In this document: positions 36,174-47,129 of the stretch, piece by piece
Layout: every line of letters starts with the position of its first letter
How positions within the stretch are numbered: position 1 is the stretch's first letter
Assembly: GCA_028688145.1 (NCBI GenBank)
Contig: JAQTYU010000007.1
Location: 62,001-126,000, forward strand
Length of the DNA stretch: 64,000 bases
Reading direction: 5' to 3'
From: Thiotrichaceae bacterium
GTDB taxonomy: Bacteria; Pseudomonadota; Gammaproteobacteria; Beggiatoales; Beggiatoaceae
Notes under the pieces: model-generated
Seen by the model: only the letters and a program-made list of their open reading frames with translations
Told to the model about the DNA's origin: nothing
Database searches by the model: none
Program-made: the position numbers and the translations under genes

Positions 36174-36935
36174 TCAATTACGCAAATGATAACCAATACG
36201 TAATAACCATAAACATAACACACTCATCGCGATTAAAGACAAGCTCACCACGAAAAAGCTTAAACCAATGCTGCTGTCAGCAAGCCCGAAAAAGCCATAG
36301 CGGAAGCCGTCAATCATATAAAAAAATGGGTTGAAATGTGAAAGCTGTTGCCAGAACGGCGGCAAATTATTCACCGAATAAAATACGCCACTCAGGAAAG
36401 ATAAGGGCAAAATCACGAAGTTTTGAAAGGCAGCAACATGATCCCATTTTTCCGCCCATAAGCCTGCAATCACCCCCAACGCGCCCAAAGTCGCACTGCT
36501 CAACACGGTAAATCCTAATAAAATCCAAAAGCTGTGCATGGTGAGCGGCGCAAACCACATCGCAGCGACCAAGACCCCCAAACCGACCACAATCCCCCGA
36601 ATTACCGAGGCAGCGACAAAGGCGAGGAAAAATTCCAAGTCTGACAACGGCGCGAGCAGGGTAAACACTAAATTACCCGTCATTTTGGACTGGAACAAAC
36701 TCGAAGAGCTGTTGGCGAAGGCATTTTGAATAATAGACATCATGATTAAGCCCGGAATCAAAAAGCTCGCATAAGTCACGCCGGGATACACTTGCACATG
36801 TTCACTTAACACGGAAGCAAAGACTAACAAATACAATAACACCGTGAGCACAGGCGCGAAAATGGTTTGCGTGGTGACTTTTAAAAATCGCCACACTTCT
36901 TTAGCAAATAAGGTATAAAAGCCGCGCCAATTCAT
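36174..36935 (-). CDS. ABC-2 type transporter permease (YadH-like)
   Basis: 253 residues with six membrane segments; FYTLFAKEVWRFLKVTTQTI at the start, SEHVQVYPGVTYASFLIPGLIMMSIIQNAF in the first half and LPLSFLSGVFYSVNNLPPFW in the second are family marks of the YadH group. Overlaps the ATPase gene by four bases. Substrate of this exporter group is not established. Last gene of a run mlaC-mlaB-ATPase-permease. Confidence 0.88.
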   Translation of the reverse strand: MNWRGFYTLFAKEVWRFLKVTTQTIFAPVLTVLLYLLVFASVLSEHVQVYPGVTYASFLIPGLIMMSIIQNAFANSSSSLFQSKMTGNLVFTLLAPLSDLEFFLAFVAASVIRGIVVGLGVLVAAMWFAPLTMHSFWILLGFTVLSSATLGALGVIAGLWAEKWDHVAAFQNFVILPLSFLSGVFYSVNNLPPFWQQLSHFNPFFYMIDGFRYGFFGLADSSIGLSFFVVSLSLIAMSVLCLWLLRIGYHLRN

Positions 36936-37861
36936 GACAAAATTTCTCGATCACTGGTTAATTGCATAAATACTTCTTCCAAGCCGGGTTCTTCAGTACG
37001 CAAATCCAAAAAGGGAATATTTGCCGCCCGTAAACATTCCAAAACCCCACAAATTGGGTCTTGTTCACGGTGCAAACGCAGCACTAACTCACCCAGTTCA
37101 AAGCTTTGCACTTTGGATTGTAAAGCCTCGGGCAAAGTCGGCAAGGTAAAATCTAAAGACAGACTGAGCCGCAATAAGCGATACGGATAACGCCCCAACA
37201 AGGTTTGGGTTTTATCGAGCGCGATCAATTGCCCATGATTTAAAATCGCAATTTGTTCACACAGGGCTTCCGCTTCTTCAAGATAATGCGTGGTTAAAAC
37301 GATGGTATGCCCTTCATTATGCAAGCGTTTGGTGAATTCCCACAACATTTTCCGCAATTCCACATCCACGCCTGCTGTTGGCTCATCGAGCACAATTACA
37401 GGCGGGCGGTGCACTAAAGCTTGAGCAATCAAGGCGCGTCGTTTCATCCCGCCCGATAAATTTTGCATACTGGCATTGGCTTTGTCGGTCAGGCTCAAAA
37501 TGTCTAATAATTCATCCAGCCACGGGTAATTCTCGCGCCCATAGCCAAAATAACCCGATTGCAAACGCAACACTTCAATCACGCTGAAAAACGAGTCATA
37601 CACTAATTCTTGCGGCACCACACCCAAGGATTTACGCGCTTGTCGCCATTGGCTACGCACATCATAGCCCATGACTTCGACTGTGCCTGTGCTCGCGTAG
37701 GTTAAGCCTGCAATGGTATTGATTAAAGTGGATTTTCCCGCGCCATTGGGGCCGAGTAATCCGAAAAAGCTGCCTTGGGGAATCTGAAAATCAATGCCTG
37801 CAAGTGCGTGTAAATTGCCATAGTTTTTATGAACTTTTGCAATATTAATTGCGTGACTCAT
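36932..37861 (-). CDS. ABC transporter ATP-binding protein (YadG-like)
   Basis: 309 residues. Walker A GPNGAGKSTL, signature NLSGGMKRRALIAQALVH, Walker B VIVLDEPTAGVD, H-loop TTHYLEEAE. The C-terminal extension is normal for YadG. Overlaps mlaB upstream and the permease downstream by four bases each. Confidence 0.92.
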   Translation of the reverse strand: MSHAINIAKVHKNYGNLHALAGIDFQIPQGSFFGLLGPNGAGKSTLINTIAGLTYASTGTVEVMGYDVRSQWRQARKSLGVVPQELVYDSFFSVIEVLRLQSGYFGYGRENYPWLDELLDILSLTDKANASMQNLSGGMKRRALIAQALVHRPPVIVLDEPTAGVDVELRKMLWEFTKRLHNEGHTIVLTTHYLEEAEALCEQIAILNHGQLIALDKTQTLLGRYPYRLLRLSLSLDFTLPTLPEALQSKVQSFELGELVLRLHREQDPICGVLECLRAANIPFLDLRTEEPGLEEVFMQLTSDREILS

Positions 37862-38145
37862 ACTTGACCCACTTCGGTTAATAAGCGCACGACATTATTG
37901 ATTTCTGCCAACTTCAATAATTGTGGTGGCAAATTTAGTAAGATTATATTGGGTTGTTGGCGGCGAATTTCGATTAAAAATGCCAGACCCGCGCTGTCTA
38001 CGCGGCTCACCGCTTGTAAATCTAATTGTTGCGGACGTTGGGGATTTTTCAGAAAAGCGGTTAATAAATCACTGACGGTGGAAAAAGTAAGCTCCCCCGT
38101 CAGTTGCCAAAGATCAGAAGGCAAAGGTGAATGACTCAAAATCAA
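37858..38145 (-). CDS. mlaB: STAS-domain protein, MlaB-like
   Basis: 95 residues forming one STAS domain: WQLTGELTFSTVSDLL and LDLQAVSRVDSAGLAFLIEI, with the conserved Asp-Ser-Ala-Gly. MlaB is the cytoplasmic regulatory subunit of the MlaFEDB phospholipid transporter. It follows mlaC by five bases and overlaps the YadG-like gene, so it might instead serve that exporter. Confidence 0.8.
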   Translation of the reverse strand: MILSHSPLPSDLWQLTGELTFSTVSDLLTAFLKNPQRPQQLDLQAVSRVDSAGLAFLIEIRRQQPNIILLNLPPQLLKLAEINNVVRLLTEVGQV

Positions 38146-38150
38146 TCCTA

Positions 38151-38765
38151 TTATTTTTGCTTGTTACGTGCGGCAATTTTTGCGATTAATTTATCCATGC
38201 CGCCGTTGCTGATGTCGTTGTTGAATTCAGTGCGATAGGTGGTGACTAAACTCACGCCACCTGCGGAAATGTTATACACCTTCCACGCGCCATCCAATAA
38301 ATACATACTGTAATCCAAAGAAATTGGCTGTTTTCCTGCGGCTTTCACTTGGGTTTGCAAAGTGACTCGCTCCGCGCCCGCTTCTTCACGCACGGGCAAA
38401 TAGTTAATATCTACCGCTTGCCCTGCGGTTTCTGCCAAAGCCGTTGCATAAGTACGTACTAATAAACGGCGGAATTCTTGAACGAATTTACCTTGTTGTG
38501 CAGGCGTGGCTTGCGCCCAATTTTGCCCCAACACGAAACGTGACATGCGCTCAAAATCAAAATGTGGCAGCACAATTTTATCAACCAAGGCATAAACCCG
38601 CGCGGGATTGGATTTGATAGTGTCTTTTTCAGCGGTCAACGCGCTGAGCATGGCATCGGTCGTTTCTTTTACCAAGGTTTGTGCGTCTTCGGGTGTGGCA
38701 TCAGCCCAAGCCTGATTCACAAATAACCCGCAACACAAGGCGAGTGTGAGCACTAATTGTTTCAT
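38151..38765 (-). CDS. mlaC: Periplasmic phospholipid carrier MlaC
   Basis: 204 residues: signal peptide ending NQAWA (1-21), then the MlaC/Ttg2 fold with VDKIVLPHFDFERMSRFVLG, FVQEFRRLLVRTYATALAE, LDYSMYLLDGAWKVYNISAG and SLVTTYRTEF. Carries phospholipid between outer-membrane MlaA and inner-membrane MlaFEDB. mlaF, mlaE and mlaD are not in this window; the gene upstream is an unrelated cyclase. Confidence 0.93.
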   Translation of the reverse strand: MKQLVLTLALCCGLFVNQAWADATPEDAQTLVKETTDAMLSALTAEKDTIKSNPARVYALVDKIVLPHFDFERMSRFVLGQNWAQATPAQQGKFVQEFRRLLVRTYATALAETAGQAVDINYLPVREEAGAERVTLQTQVKAAGKQPISLDYSMYLLDGAWKVYNISAGGVSLVTTYRTEFNNDISNGGMDKLIAKIAARNKQK

Positions 38766-38892
38766 TATGACTTCCTAAATAGTTTAAAAATAGCGTATCA
38801 ATATAAGCTGTTTAACTTCCTAGCGCAAATTTCACACGAGATTTTTTAGTGATAATATTAATATTTTCAATCTATTATAAGTAGATGACTGG

Positions 38893-40014
38893 TTATTTAC
38901 TCGAAAGCTGTGCCGCATAATAGCTCGGGGTCTCAATCAAGCCTGTGACTTGATACACCGTCATTTCTTGGCTCTTGCCTTTAAATTTCATCGGTGGCAA
39001 AGGATTGGCGCGAATTTCCTGTGAGACATAGTGATAGGTATTTTCACCGATTAACACTTCACTGGGGCGAGCGTGGCTGCAAATCCGTGAAGCGACATTA
39101 ATCGCATCGCCAATTGCGGTATATTGATATTGTCCTTGCGCCCCGACATTGCCGACCACGGCTTGTCCTGTGTTAATTCCCACCCCAAAATACAAAGAGG
39201 CGGCGGGATTATCGGCGCGATTGCGTTCTTGAAAGGCTTCTTGTGCCATCGCTTGCATCCGTAAACCCGCCGTCACAGCGCGTTTAGCATGGTCAACTTG
39301 GGGATCGGGCGCGTTAAAAATCGCCATCACTGCATCGCCCATATAATTGACAATTACCCCGCCCGATTCGGTAATCGCGGTGCAGGCAATGTCTAAACAA
39401 ACATGTAAAATTTCAATGGTTTCCGCAGGCGTGAGGCGTTCGCTAATGCTGGTATAATTGCGTAAATCGGCAAATAAGGCAGTGACTTCTAAAGCTTCGC
39501 CGCCCAAACGTGGCACAATCCGATTTTCCATTAAAGCTTTACCGACTTCTCGCGGCACATAATGTTGTAAAATGTATTCGAGCCGTTTGTTGGTTTCGTC
39601 GAGCCGCTGTTTTAATAAGCCCAATTCATTGCGTTGTTGGGTTAAAGTTTGTTGAATTTGTGTGCCTACAGAAATATCCGCTAAAATCACCAGCAGTTTT
39701 GCGGGGTCGTGCGGGTGGGGACGATGCGGTAATAAAATCACATTGAGATAATGCACTTCGTCATTGCTGAGAACGCGATTTAAATTTTCCAGTTCAAAGC
39801 GCGGCAAATCGCCATTTAAGACTTCTTGTAATAAATCTTCACTGCCAATCAGTTCGGGAATAACATCCAATAAACTACAGTGTAGGGAAAATGGGGTCGC
39901 ACTTTGTAAAATCGTGAGGTCGCCGCCTTGCTCAAACAGCGTCAAATGCTCATCGACCAGTAAATAGGCTACTTTTTGTTCTTTAAACAGTACATTAGCT
40001 AAGCTTGTGTGCAT
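38893..40014 (-). CDS. Class III adenylate/guanylate cyclase with PAS-like sensor
   Basis: 373 residues from the ATG at 40014, preceded by ggtggga. The N-terminal part (about 10-140) resembles a PAS domain (LLVDEHLTLFEQGGDL), followed by a coiled-coil linker (about 130-160). The class III cyclase domain (about 180-345) has ALFADLRNYTSISERL and VNYMGDAVMAIFNAP with both metal-binding aspartates, and ASRICSHARPSEVLIGE. Makes cAMP or cGMP; substrate choice not resolved. Cytoplasmic. Standalone gene. Confidence 0.88.
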   Translation of the reverse strand: MHTSLANVLFKEQKVAYLLVDEHLTLFEQGGDLTILQSATPFSLHCSLLDVIPELIGSEDLLQEVLNGDLPRFELENLNRVLSNDEVHYLNVILLPHRPHPHDPAKLLVILADISVGTQIQQTLTQQRNELGLLKQRLDETNKRLEYILQHYVPREVGKALMENRIVPRLGGEALEVTALFADLRNYTSISERLTPAETIEILHVCLDIACTAITESGGVIVNYMGDAVMAIFNAPDPQVDHAKRAVTAGLRMQAMAQEAFQERNRADNPAASLYFGVGINTGQAVVGNVGAQGQYQYTAIGDAINVASRICSHARPSEVLIGENTYHYVSQEIRANPLPPMKFKGKSQEMTVYQVTGLIETPSYYAAQLSSK

Positions 40015-40144
40015 AATGTCCCACCAAATCAAAGACTGAATTGAATAAATTAACGACTCGCCGTTGCAGGGCGAATTCTATGTTTGCAGTATATCATGAA
40101 GTTTTTATTAGTTTTTAATTTAATCAATGAGTTAATCAAAAATT

Positions 40145-40888
40145 TTGTTGCCAGAATCTCCTATAACCGCCCCTGCGCTTCTTCAACAACTCGACCCTCG
40201 GGTCAAATTAGTGAGCGCGTTATTTTTCTCGGTGTGGGTGGTGGTGCAACATCGCTTATTTTTGCTGGGAATAGGACTGGGGATTGCGATTTTATTAACG
40301 TTGCTCGCGCGTTTACCCCCGCGTTTATTATTGACCCGTTTGCTGAGTTTAAATTTGTTTTTAGGACTATTGGGGCTATTTTTACCCTTTACCACCCCCA
40401 GCGAACACTATCTACAGTTTGCAGGTTTAAATATCAGCTTAAAAGGCTTGTATTTATGGGCAGAATTCAGCTTGAAAGCGAATAGCGTGCTGTTAGGTTT
40501 AAGCGCGTTTTTAGCAACCACCGATATTATCGTTTTAGGACATGCTTTAGAACATTTACACGTTCCTGTGAAATTAACCCGCTTATTATTATTAACTTTG
40601 CGTTATATCAATGTGTTACATGCCAGCTATCAACAATTATCACGCGCTATGCAAGCCCGAGGATTTCGCTTACGCAGTGACCGCCACAGTTACCACAGTA
40701 TCGGGAATTTATTAGGTATGTTGCTGGTGAGAAGCTTTTGTCGCGCCCAACAAATCGAGGCAGCTATGCGTTGTCGAGGTTATCGAGGACATTTTTACTT
40801 ATTACATCATTTTACCCTGACTTTTCGTGATAAAGTTTTTATTGCGATTTTTTACACTAGTTTATTGCTCTTAATGGGAATTGCATGA
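40145..40888 (+). CDS. Energy-coupling factor transporter T component (CbiQ-like)
   Basis: 247 residues with about five membrane segments. The cytoplasmic coupling helices show the two Ala-Arg-Gly motifs: AMQARGFRL (about 182-190) and AMRCRGYRG (about 218-226). Together with the ATPase next to it this makes the energising module for uptake of metal (cobalt or nickel) or a vitamin. The start is uncertain: TTG at 40145 or 40148, or ATT at 40142; no good ribosome binding site. No S component (CbiM/NikM or BioY) is adjacent. Confidence 0.85.
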   Translation: MLPESPITAPALLQQLDPRVKLVSALFFSVWVVVQHRLFLLGIGLGIAILLTLLARLPPRLLLTRLLSLNLFLGLLGLFLPFTTPSEHYLQFAGLNISLKGLYLWAEFSLKANSVLLGLSAFLATTDIIVLGHALEHLHVPVKLTRLLLLTLRYINVLHASYQQLSRAMQARGFRLRSDRHSYHSIGNLLGMLLVRSFCRAQQIEAAMRCRGYRGHFYLLHHFTLTFRDKVFIAIFYTSLLLLMGIA

Positions 40889-41541
40889 GTTCACCGCTGT
40901 TTGAATTACGTGCCTTGCACTATGCTTATGCCGCACAATCCACTGTTTTACAAAATATTAATTTTGAATTACGGGCGGGCGAGCGTGTCGGTTTGGTGGG
41001 AAATAATGGCAGCGGTAAAACCACCTTATTGCAAATTTTTGTCGGTTTATTAACGCCGCAGCAAGGCGAAATTATTGCTTTTGGAAAACCTAGAATTAAA
41101 GAAGCTGATTTTTGGGAAGTGCGCCTGAAAACAGGTTTTTTGTTCCAAGACCCCGATGATCAATTATTCTGCCCGACGGTGGCGGAAGATGTGGCGTTTG
41201 GGGTATTTAATCAGGGAAAACCGCGTGCGGAAGTGTTGCGCATTGTTGAAGAAACGCTGGCATTATTAGGCTTGAGTGCTTATGCCGAGCGAGTGACGCA
41301 TAAATTATCTTTTGGGGAAAAGCGGCTGGTGGCGTTGGCGACGATTTTGGCAATGCAGCCTGAGGTGTTGCTGTTGGACGAGCCGACGACGGGTTTAGAT
41401 GAGCAGGTTTGCGCGAGAATTACCCATATTTTGCAACAGTTGCCGCAGGCAATGCTGATTGTGTCGCATGATAAGGAGTTTTTACAGCAGTTACAGGTGC
41501 AGCCTTGGAGGTTGCGGGCGGGGCGGTTGGAGCGGGTTTGA
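40885..41541 (+). CDS. Energy-coupling factor transporter ATPase (CbiO-like)
   Basis: 218 residues. Walker A GNNGSGKTTLLQ, the Q-loop FLFQDPDDQLF typical of ECF ATPases, signature LSFGEKRLVALATILA, Walker B VLLLDEPTTGLD, H-loop VSHDKEF. Start overlaps the T-component stop by four bases (ATGA). Short compared with CbiO of 270 residues, ending soon after the core. Late codons are richer in G than those of the T-component gene. Confidence 0.9.
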   Translation: MSSPLFELRALHYAYAAQSTVLQNINFELRAGERVGLVGNNGSGKTTLLQIFVGLLTPQQGEIIAFGKPRIKEADFWEVRLKTGFLFQDPDDQLFCPTVAEDVAFGVFNQGKPRAEVLRIVEETLALLGLSAYAERVTHKLSFGEKRLVALATILAMQPEVLLLDEPTTGLDEQVCARITHILQQLPQAMLIVSHDKEFLQQLQVQPWRLRAGRLERV

Positions 41542-41550
41542 GTAATAAAC

Positions 41551-41675
41551 TGAAGCCCCCAACCCCCTAAAGGGGGCTAAAGACTAAAAACATTATTTTT
41601 TATCTTTTAAGTCCCCTTTAGGGGATTTAGGGGCTTATTTTAATGTTTAGCCCCCTTCAGGGGTTGGGGGCGCAG
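41551..41675. repeat. Compound family 1 palindromic repeat
   Basis: Three arms in series: gaagcccccaaccccctaaa, then agtcccctttaggggattta, then agcccccttcaggggttggg to gcag. It looks like one element joined to a second half copy. Lies between the convergent ATPase and gyrB genes and may end both transcripts. Confidence 0.8.
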
Positions 41676-41682
41676 TCAATCC

Positions 41683-44118
<2,436 letters not shown>

Positions 44119-44255
44119 TCATTTTATCATGTTTGCCTTGGTTTTGGGGGATGTGCAAGCTAAGGCTTTGAATAAATTAAGTTAAAATTTACGGGGATAT
44201 TTAAGCATGTTAACTGCACTCCCAAGCCTCGAAAAGAGACTTTTTGAAACTTAAA

Positions 44256-44573
44256 TCACTGTTGTTGATGTGCTCTCACAATAGTGCTATCTATCATCGC
44301 ATATTCATTGTCCGAGTCAGACTCTAATACCTTGAATACGTTCTCCCAAATCCCTCTTTTAGACCAACGAGTGAAACGGGTGTGCACTACACGAAAATCC
44401 CCAAAACGTTCAGGTAAGTCTCTCCAAGGAATACCGCTACGATAACGATACAAAACGGCTTCAATGAACAAGCGATTATCTTTAGCGGGTCTGCCTACGA
44501 GTCCTTTACGTCCTGGTAGGAGAGGTTCTAATTTAGCCCATTGCTCATCTATTAATGCGTAACGGCGACTCAT
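44256..44573 (-). pseudogene. Truncated IS5-family transposase (first frame)
   Basis: 105 codons beginning MSRRYALIDEQWAKLEPLLP and including GRPAKDNRLFIEAVLYRYRS, GIPWRDLPERFGDFRVVH and ending IDSTIVRAHQQQ then stop. This is the DUF4096-type first half of IS5/IS427-group transposases, up to the first catalytic Asp. The second half with the DE residues is missing on the far side, so the element is dead. Confidence 0.85.
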
Positions 44574-44692
44574 TCTTTGTTCCCTTGTGAGACTCTATTC
44601 CTAATAACCTTAATACTCATTTGATGACACCCCCTAGGGCTCACTTTTCTTGTTGATCTTTCCTTTGAAAGAAAAACCTGCGATGACAATAT

Positions 44693-44788
44693 TGAGGTAC
44701 ATAGAACGTTTTCTGAAAATGTACGAGAAAGAATAGCGCATCAATCGAGATTAACAATTCTCACATGAATGATGCGCTTTGTACCTCA
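44693..44788. repeat. Imperfect palindromic element
   Basis: Outer arms tgaggtac (44693-44700) and gtacctca (44781-44788) and inner arms agcgcatca and tgatgcgct surround an AT-rich centre. No gene. Could be a small MITE or the end of the neighbouring IS. The rest of 44574-44914 holds this and the next repeat only. Confidence 0.5.
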
Positions 44789-44813
44789 GCACATCCTAAT
44801 GAGTTCGTAGTGA

Positions 44814-44893
44814 GTAGCCCGATGGAGCAAAGCGGAATGCGATTCAAACTTTCCCGCTGAATTTCCCGCATTACACTACGTTTCATACGGGCG
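44814..44893. repeat. Inverted repeat, family 4, diverged copy
   Basis: gtagcccgatggagc...gcggaatgcg at the left and cccgcattacactacg...catacgggcga at the right, matching the arms of 24095-24187 with more differences. Confidence 0.6.
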
Positions 44894-44914
44894 ACTGAAA
44901 TACCTTATCTTAAA

Positions 44915-45370
44915 TTATTTCTTAACAAACAACGGTTTTAAAATTCGCAAAATTTCAATATTTCCTGCAAAATCCAATGCAGTGAAATCATCTTGATTTT
45001 TAAAATGATAATCCGCACCATGCGCTAATAACGCCTTGACCACCGCCGTTTTGCTGGCAGAAGCTGCATACATCAAGCAAGTCACGCCCGTCGTATTCTG
45101 ATGATTGATGTCAACGCCCGCTTTAATCAACGCCTCAATCATCGGAATATTGTCCCGAAAGCAAGCAAACCATAAGCAATTATTGCCATCCGAATTTTGC
45201 TGATTGACATCGAACACCTTTAAAGCCAGCAATTCATTCGCCACCGCCATTTCATCTTGCATAATTGCAGCAGCCAGCGCGTGATTGCCTTTTGCATCAA
45301 GCTGACTCCAATTATTGGAATCATAAGCATTTTTCGCCAACCATTCTAAACTTGTTGTTTGTAAACTCAT
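44915..45370 (-). CDS. Small ankyrin-repeat protein
   Basis: 151 residues without signal peptide. Three to four ankyrin repeats from about residue 27: NHALAAAIMQDEMAVANELL, DGNNCLWFACFRDNIPMIEA, TGVTCLMYAASASKTAVVKA and DDFTALDFAGNIEILRIL. A protein-binding scaffold in the cytoplasm; partner unknown. Divergent from the ars operon. Confidence 0.85.
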   Translation of the reverse strand: MSLQTTSLEWLAKNAYDSNNWSQLDAKGNHALAAAIMQDEMAVANELLALKVFDVNQQNSDGNNCLWFACFRDNIPMIEALIKAGVDINHQNTTGVTCLMYAASASKTAVVKALLAHGADYHFKNQDDFTALDFAGNIEILRILKPLFVKK

Positions 45371-45474
45371 CTTAACAATCCTATGTTAGTCTCCATGATA
45401 AGCCGCCATTTTACCCATATTCTGTACGGCTTACTCACCATTCCACACTAGTATTCTATCCAAAAATCTACTAA

Positions 45475-45494
45475 TATATGCTTATCCGTATATA
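45475..45494 (+). promoter_or_regulatory. Candidate ArsR operator and promoter region
   Basis: Imperfect palindrome tatatgc (45475-45481) and gtatata (45488-45494) with a 6-base spacer, 18 bases upstream of the arsR start. Its place fits an operator overlapping the promoter of an autoregulated ars operon. Position and symmetry are the only evidence. Confidence 0.4.
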
Positions 45495-45512
45495 AAGATA
45501 TTCAGACCAATT

Positions 45513-45863
45513 ATGTCCCCAGAAATTTTATTCCGCGCCCTGTCCGATGAAACCCGCTTACGCTGCGTGATGCTGGTGTTGCAACACGGTGAATTATGCG
45601 TGTGCAAACTCACCGAGGCTTTGAACTTATCACAGCCAAAAATTTCCCGCCACCTTGCCACGCTCAAAGCCGCCCGCGTGTTACAAGACCGTCGCGAAGG
45701 TGTGTGGGTGCATTATCGTTTACACGCACAACTTCCCGCATGGGCATTGACCGTATTACAGCAAACCCTGTGCGGCATTCAAGCCCAAGAACCGTTCCTC
45801 AGCGACAGCCTGCATTTAAAAAATGTGCCTGACAATAGTTCGCTCTGTTCTATTACTGAGTAA
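45513..45863 (+). CDS. arsR: ArsR-family metalloregulator
   Basis: 116 residues. Winged helix with the metal-sensing pair ELCVCKLTEAL (Cys-Val-Cys, about 29-31) at the start of the recognition region and LSQPKISRHLATLKAARVLQ as the DNA-binding helix. Represses the operon until arsenite or antimonite binds. First gene of arsR-permease-trx-acr3-arsC, with gaps of 5, 4, overlap and 1 base. Confidence 0.93.
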   Translation: MSPEILFRALSDETRLRCVMLVLQHGELCVCKLTEALNLSQPKISRHLATLKAARVLQDRREGVWVHYRLHAQLPAWALTVLQQTLCGIQAQEPFLSDSLHLKNVPDNSSLCSITE

Positions 45864-45868
45864 AAATC

Positions 45869-46879
45869 ATGTCTATGAAATTGTTGTTAAAACTAGGCGG
45901 CGCGTTGCTGTTGTGGATTGCAGTATATTTCAATCTGCAAACTGCCACCGACTGGCTGGTTTATGACTTACTCGGCTTGTCCAAAACCGAACATTTCAGC
46001 GCGGCATTTGCGTTTTTCATTTTTGAAACGCCTAAAGTTTTACTGTTACTTACGCTGATTATTTTCTTAATGGGCGTGATTCGCTCGTTTTTCACCCCAG
46101 AATCCACCCGCGCCGTGTTGGCAGGCAAAGCGAATTTACCCAGCCATATTCTTGCCGCCTTGCTTGGCGTAGTCACGCCGTTTTGTTCTTGCTCTGCCGT
46201 GCCTTTGTTTATTGGATTTTTAACCGCAGGCGTGCCTTTGGGGGTGACTTTTGCGTTTTTGATTTCCGCGCCAATGGTCAATGAAATCGCGCTGGGCTTA
46301 TTATTCAGTTTATTTGGTTGGAAAATCGCGGGCTTGTATTTAGCAATGGGGCTGCTCACCGCAATTATTTCAGGCTATATCTTGGGCAAGTTAGGCATGG
46401 AAAAATATGTAGAAGAATGGGTTTATAAAATCCCGCCGATGGATGACAACCCCGAAGCAGGTTTAACGGCTGTTGAGCGCGTAGATTTGGGCGTGCAAGC
46501 CGTGGTCGAAATCGTGGGTAAAGTTTGGATTTATGTATTGCTCGGGATTGCAGTCGGTGCGGGCATTCATGGTTATGTGCCTGAAAACTTTTTGGCTTCG
46601 CTACTCGGGGCGACTTGGTGGTCTGTGCCCTTGGCGGTGATTGTCGGGATTCCAATGTATTCCAACGCAGCGGGCATTATTCCCATTGTGCAAGCTTTAC
46701 TCGCCAAAGGGGCAGCTTTAGGCACGGTGCTGGCGTTTATGATGGCGGTCACTGCTTTGTCGCTGCCCGAAATGATTATTTTACGTAAAGTGCTCAAAGT
46801 GCGGCTAATCGCGACGTTTATCGGTATTGTCGCGCTGGGCATTTTGATGGTCGGCTATTTATTTAACGCAATTATGTGA
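45869..46879 (+). CDS. ArsP/DUF318-family permease
   Basis: 336 residues with eight to ten hydrophobic segments. Signature TPFCSCSAVPLFIGFLTAGV (about 106-125) with the CxC pair, and ISAPMVNEIALGLLF, as in the permease family that includes methylarsenite exporters (PF03773). Usually next to a thioredoxin-like protein, as here. May export organic or trivalent arsenic; specificity not proven. Confidence 0.85.
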   Translation: MSMKLLLKLGGALLLWIAVYFNLQTATDWLVYDLLGLSKTEHFSAAFAFFIFETPKVLLLLTLIIFLMGVIRSFFTPESTRAVLAGKANLPSHILAALLGVVTPFCSCSAVPLFIGFLTAGVPLGVTFAFLISAPMVNEIALGLLFSLFGWKIAGLYLAMGLLTAIISGYILGKLGMEKYVEEWVYKIPPMDDNPEAGLTAVERVDLGVQAVVEIVGKVWIYVLLGIAVGAGIHGYVPENFLASLLGATWWSVPLAVIVGIPMYSNAAGIIPIVQALLAKGAALGTVLAFMMAVTALSLPEMIILRKVLKVRLIATFIGIVALGILMVGYLFNAIM

Positions 46880-46883
46880 GGCT

Positions 46884-47129
46884 ATGATGTACAACGTTAT
46901 CGTTTATGGACCTGGATGTGCAAATTGTACCAACACGGAAAAGTTAATTCGCCAAGTGTTGACGGAATTAGATGTGCCGTTCACTTTGGAAAAAGTCACG
47001 GATTATCAGGCAATGGCAGAAGCAGGCATTATGTCCACGCCCACAGTGAAATTGAATGGGCAAGTGATGAGTAAAAAAGCCAAAGTGCCCACGGTCGATG
47101 AAATTAAAACCTGGCTAGGAAAAGCGTAA
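46884..47129 (+). CDS. Small thioredoxin-fold protein (redox-active disulfide type)
   Basis: 81 residues with an N-terminal active site [11 protein letters not shown] (CxxC, about 12-15) and the cis-Pro loop [11 protein letters not shown]. Matches the TM0996/MTH895 group of archaeal-type small glutaredoxin-like proteins. It may reduce the permease CxC pair or the arsenate reductase. The last base of its stop is the first base of acr3 (TAATG). Confidence 0.87.
   Translation: MMYNVIVYGPGCANCTNTEKLIRQVLTELDVPFTLEKVTDYQAMAEAGIMSTPTVKLNGQVMSKKAKVPTVDEIKTWLGKA

Noticed and set aside
40084..40485. 133-codon plus-strand frame overlapping the start of the CbiQ-like gene
   Set aside because: It is out of frame with the clearly conserved T-component, and its product is not membrane-like or recognisable.
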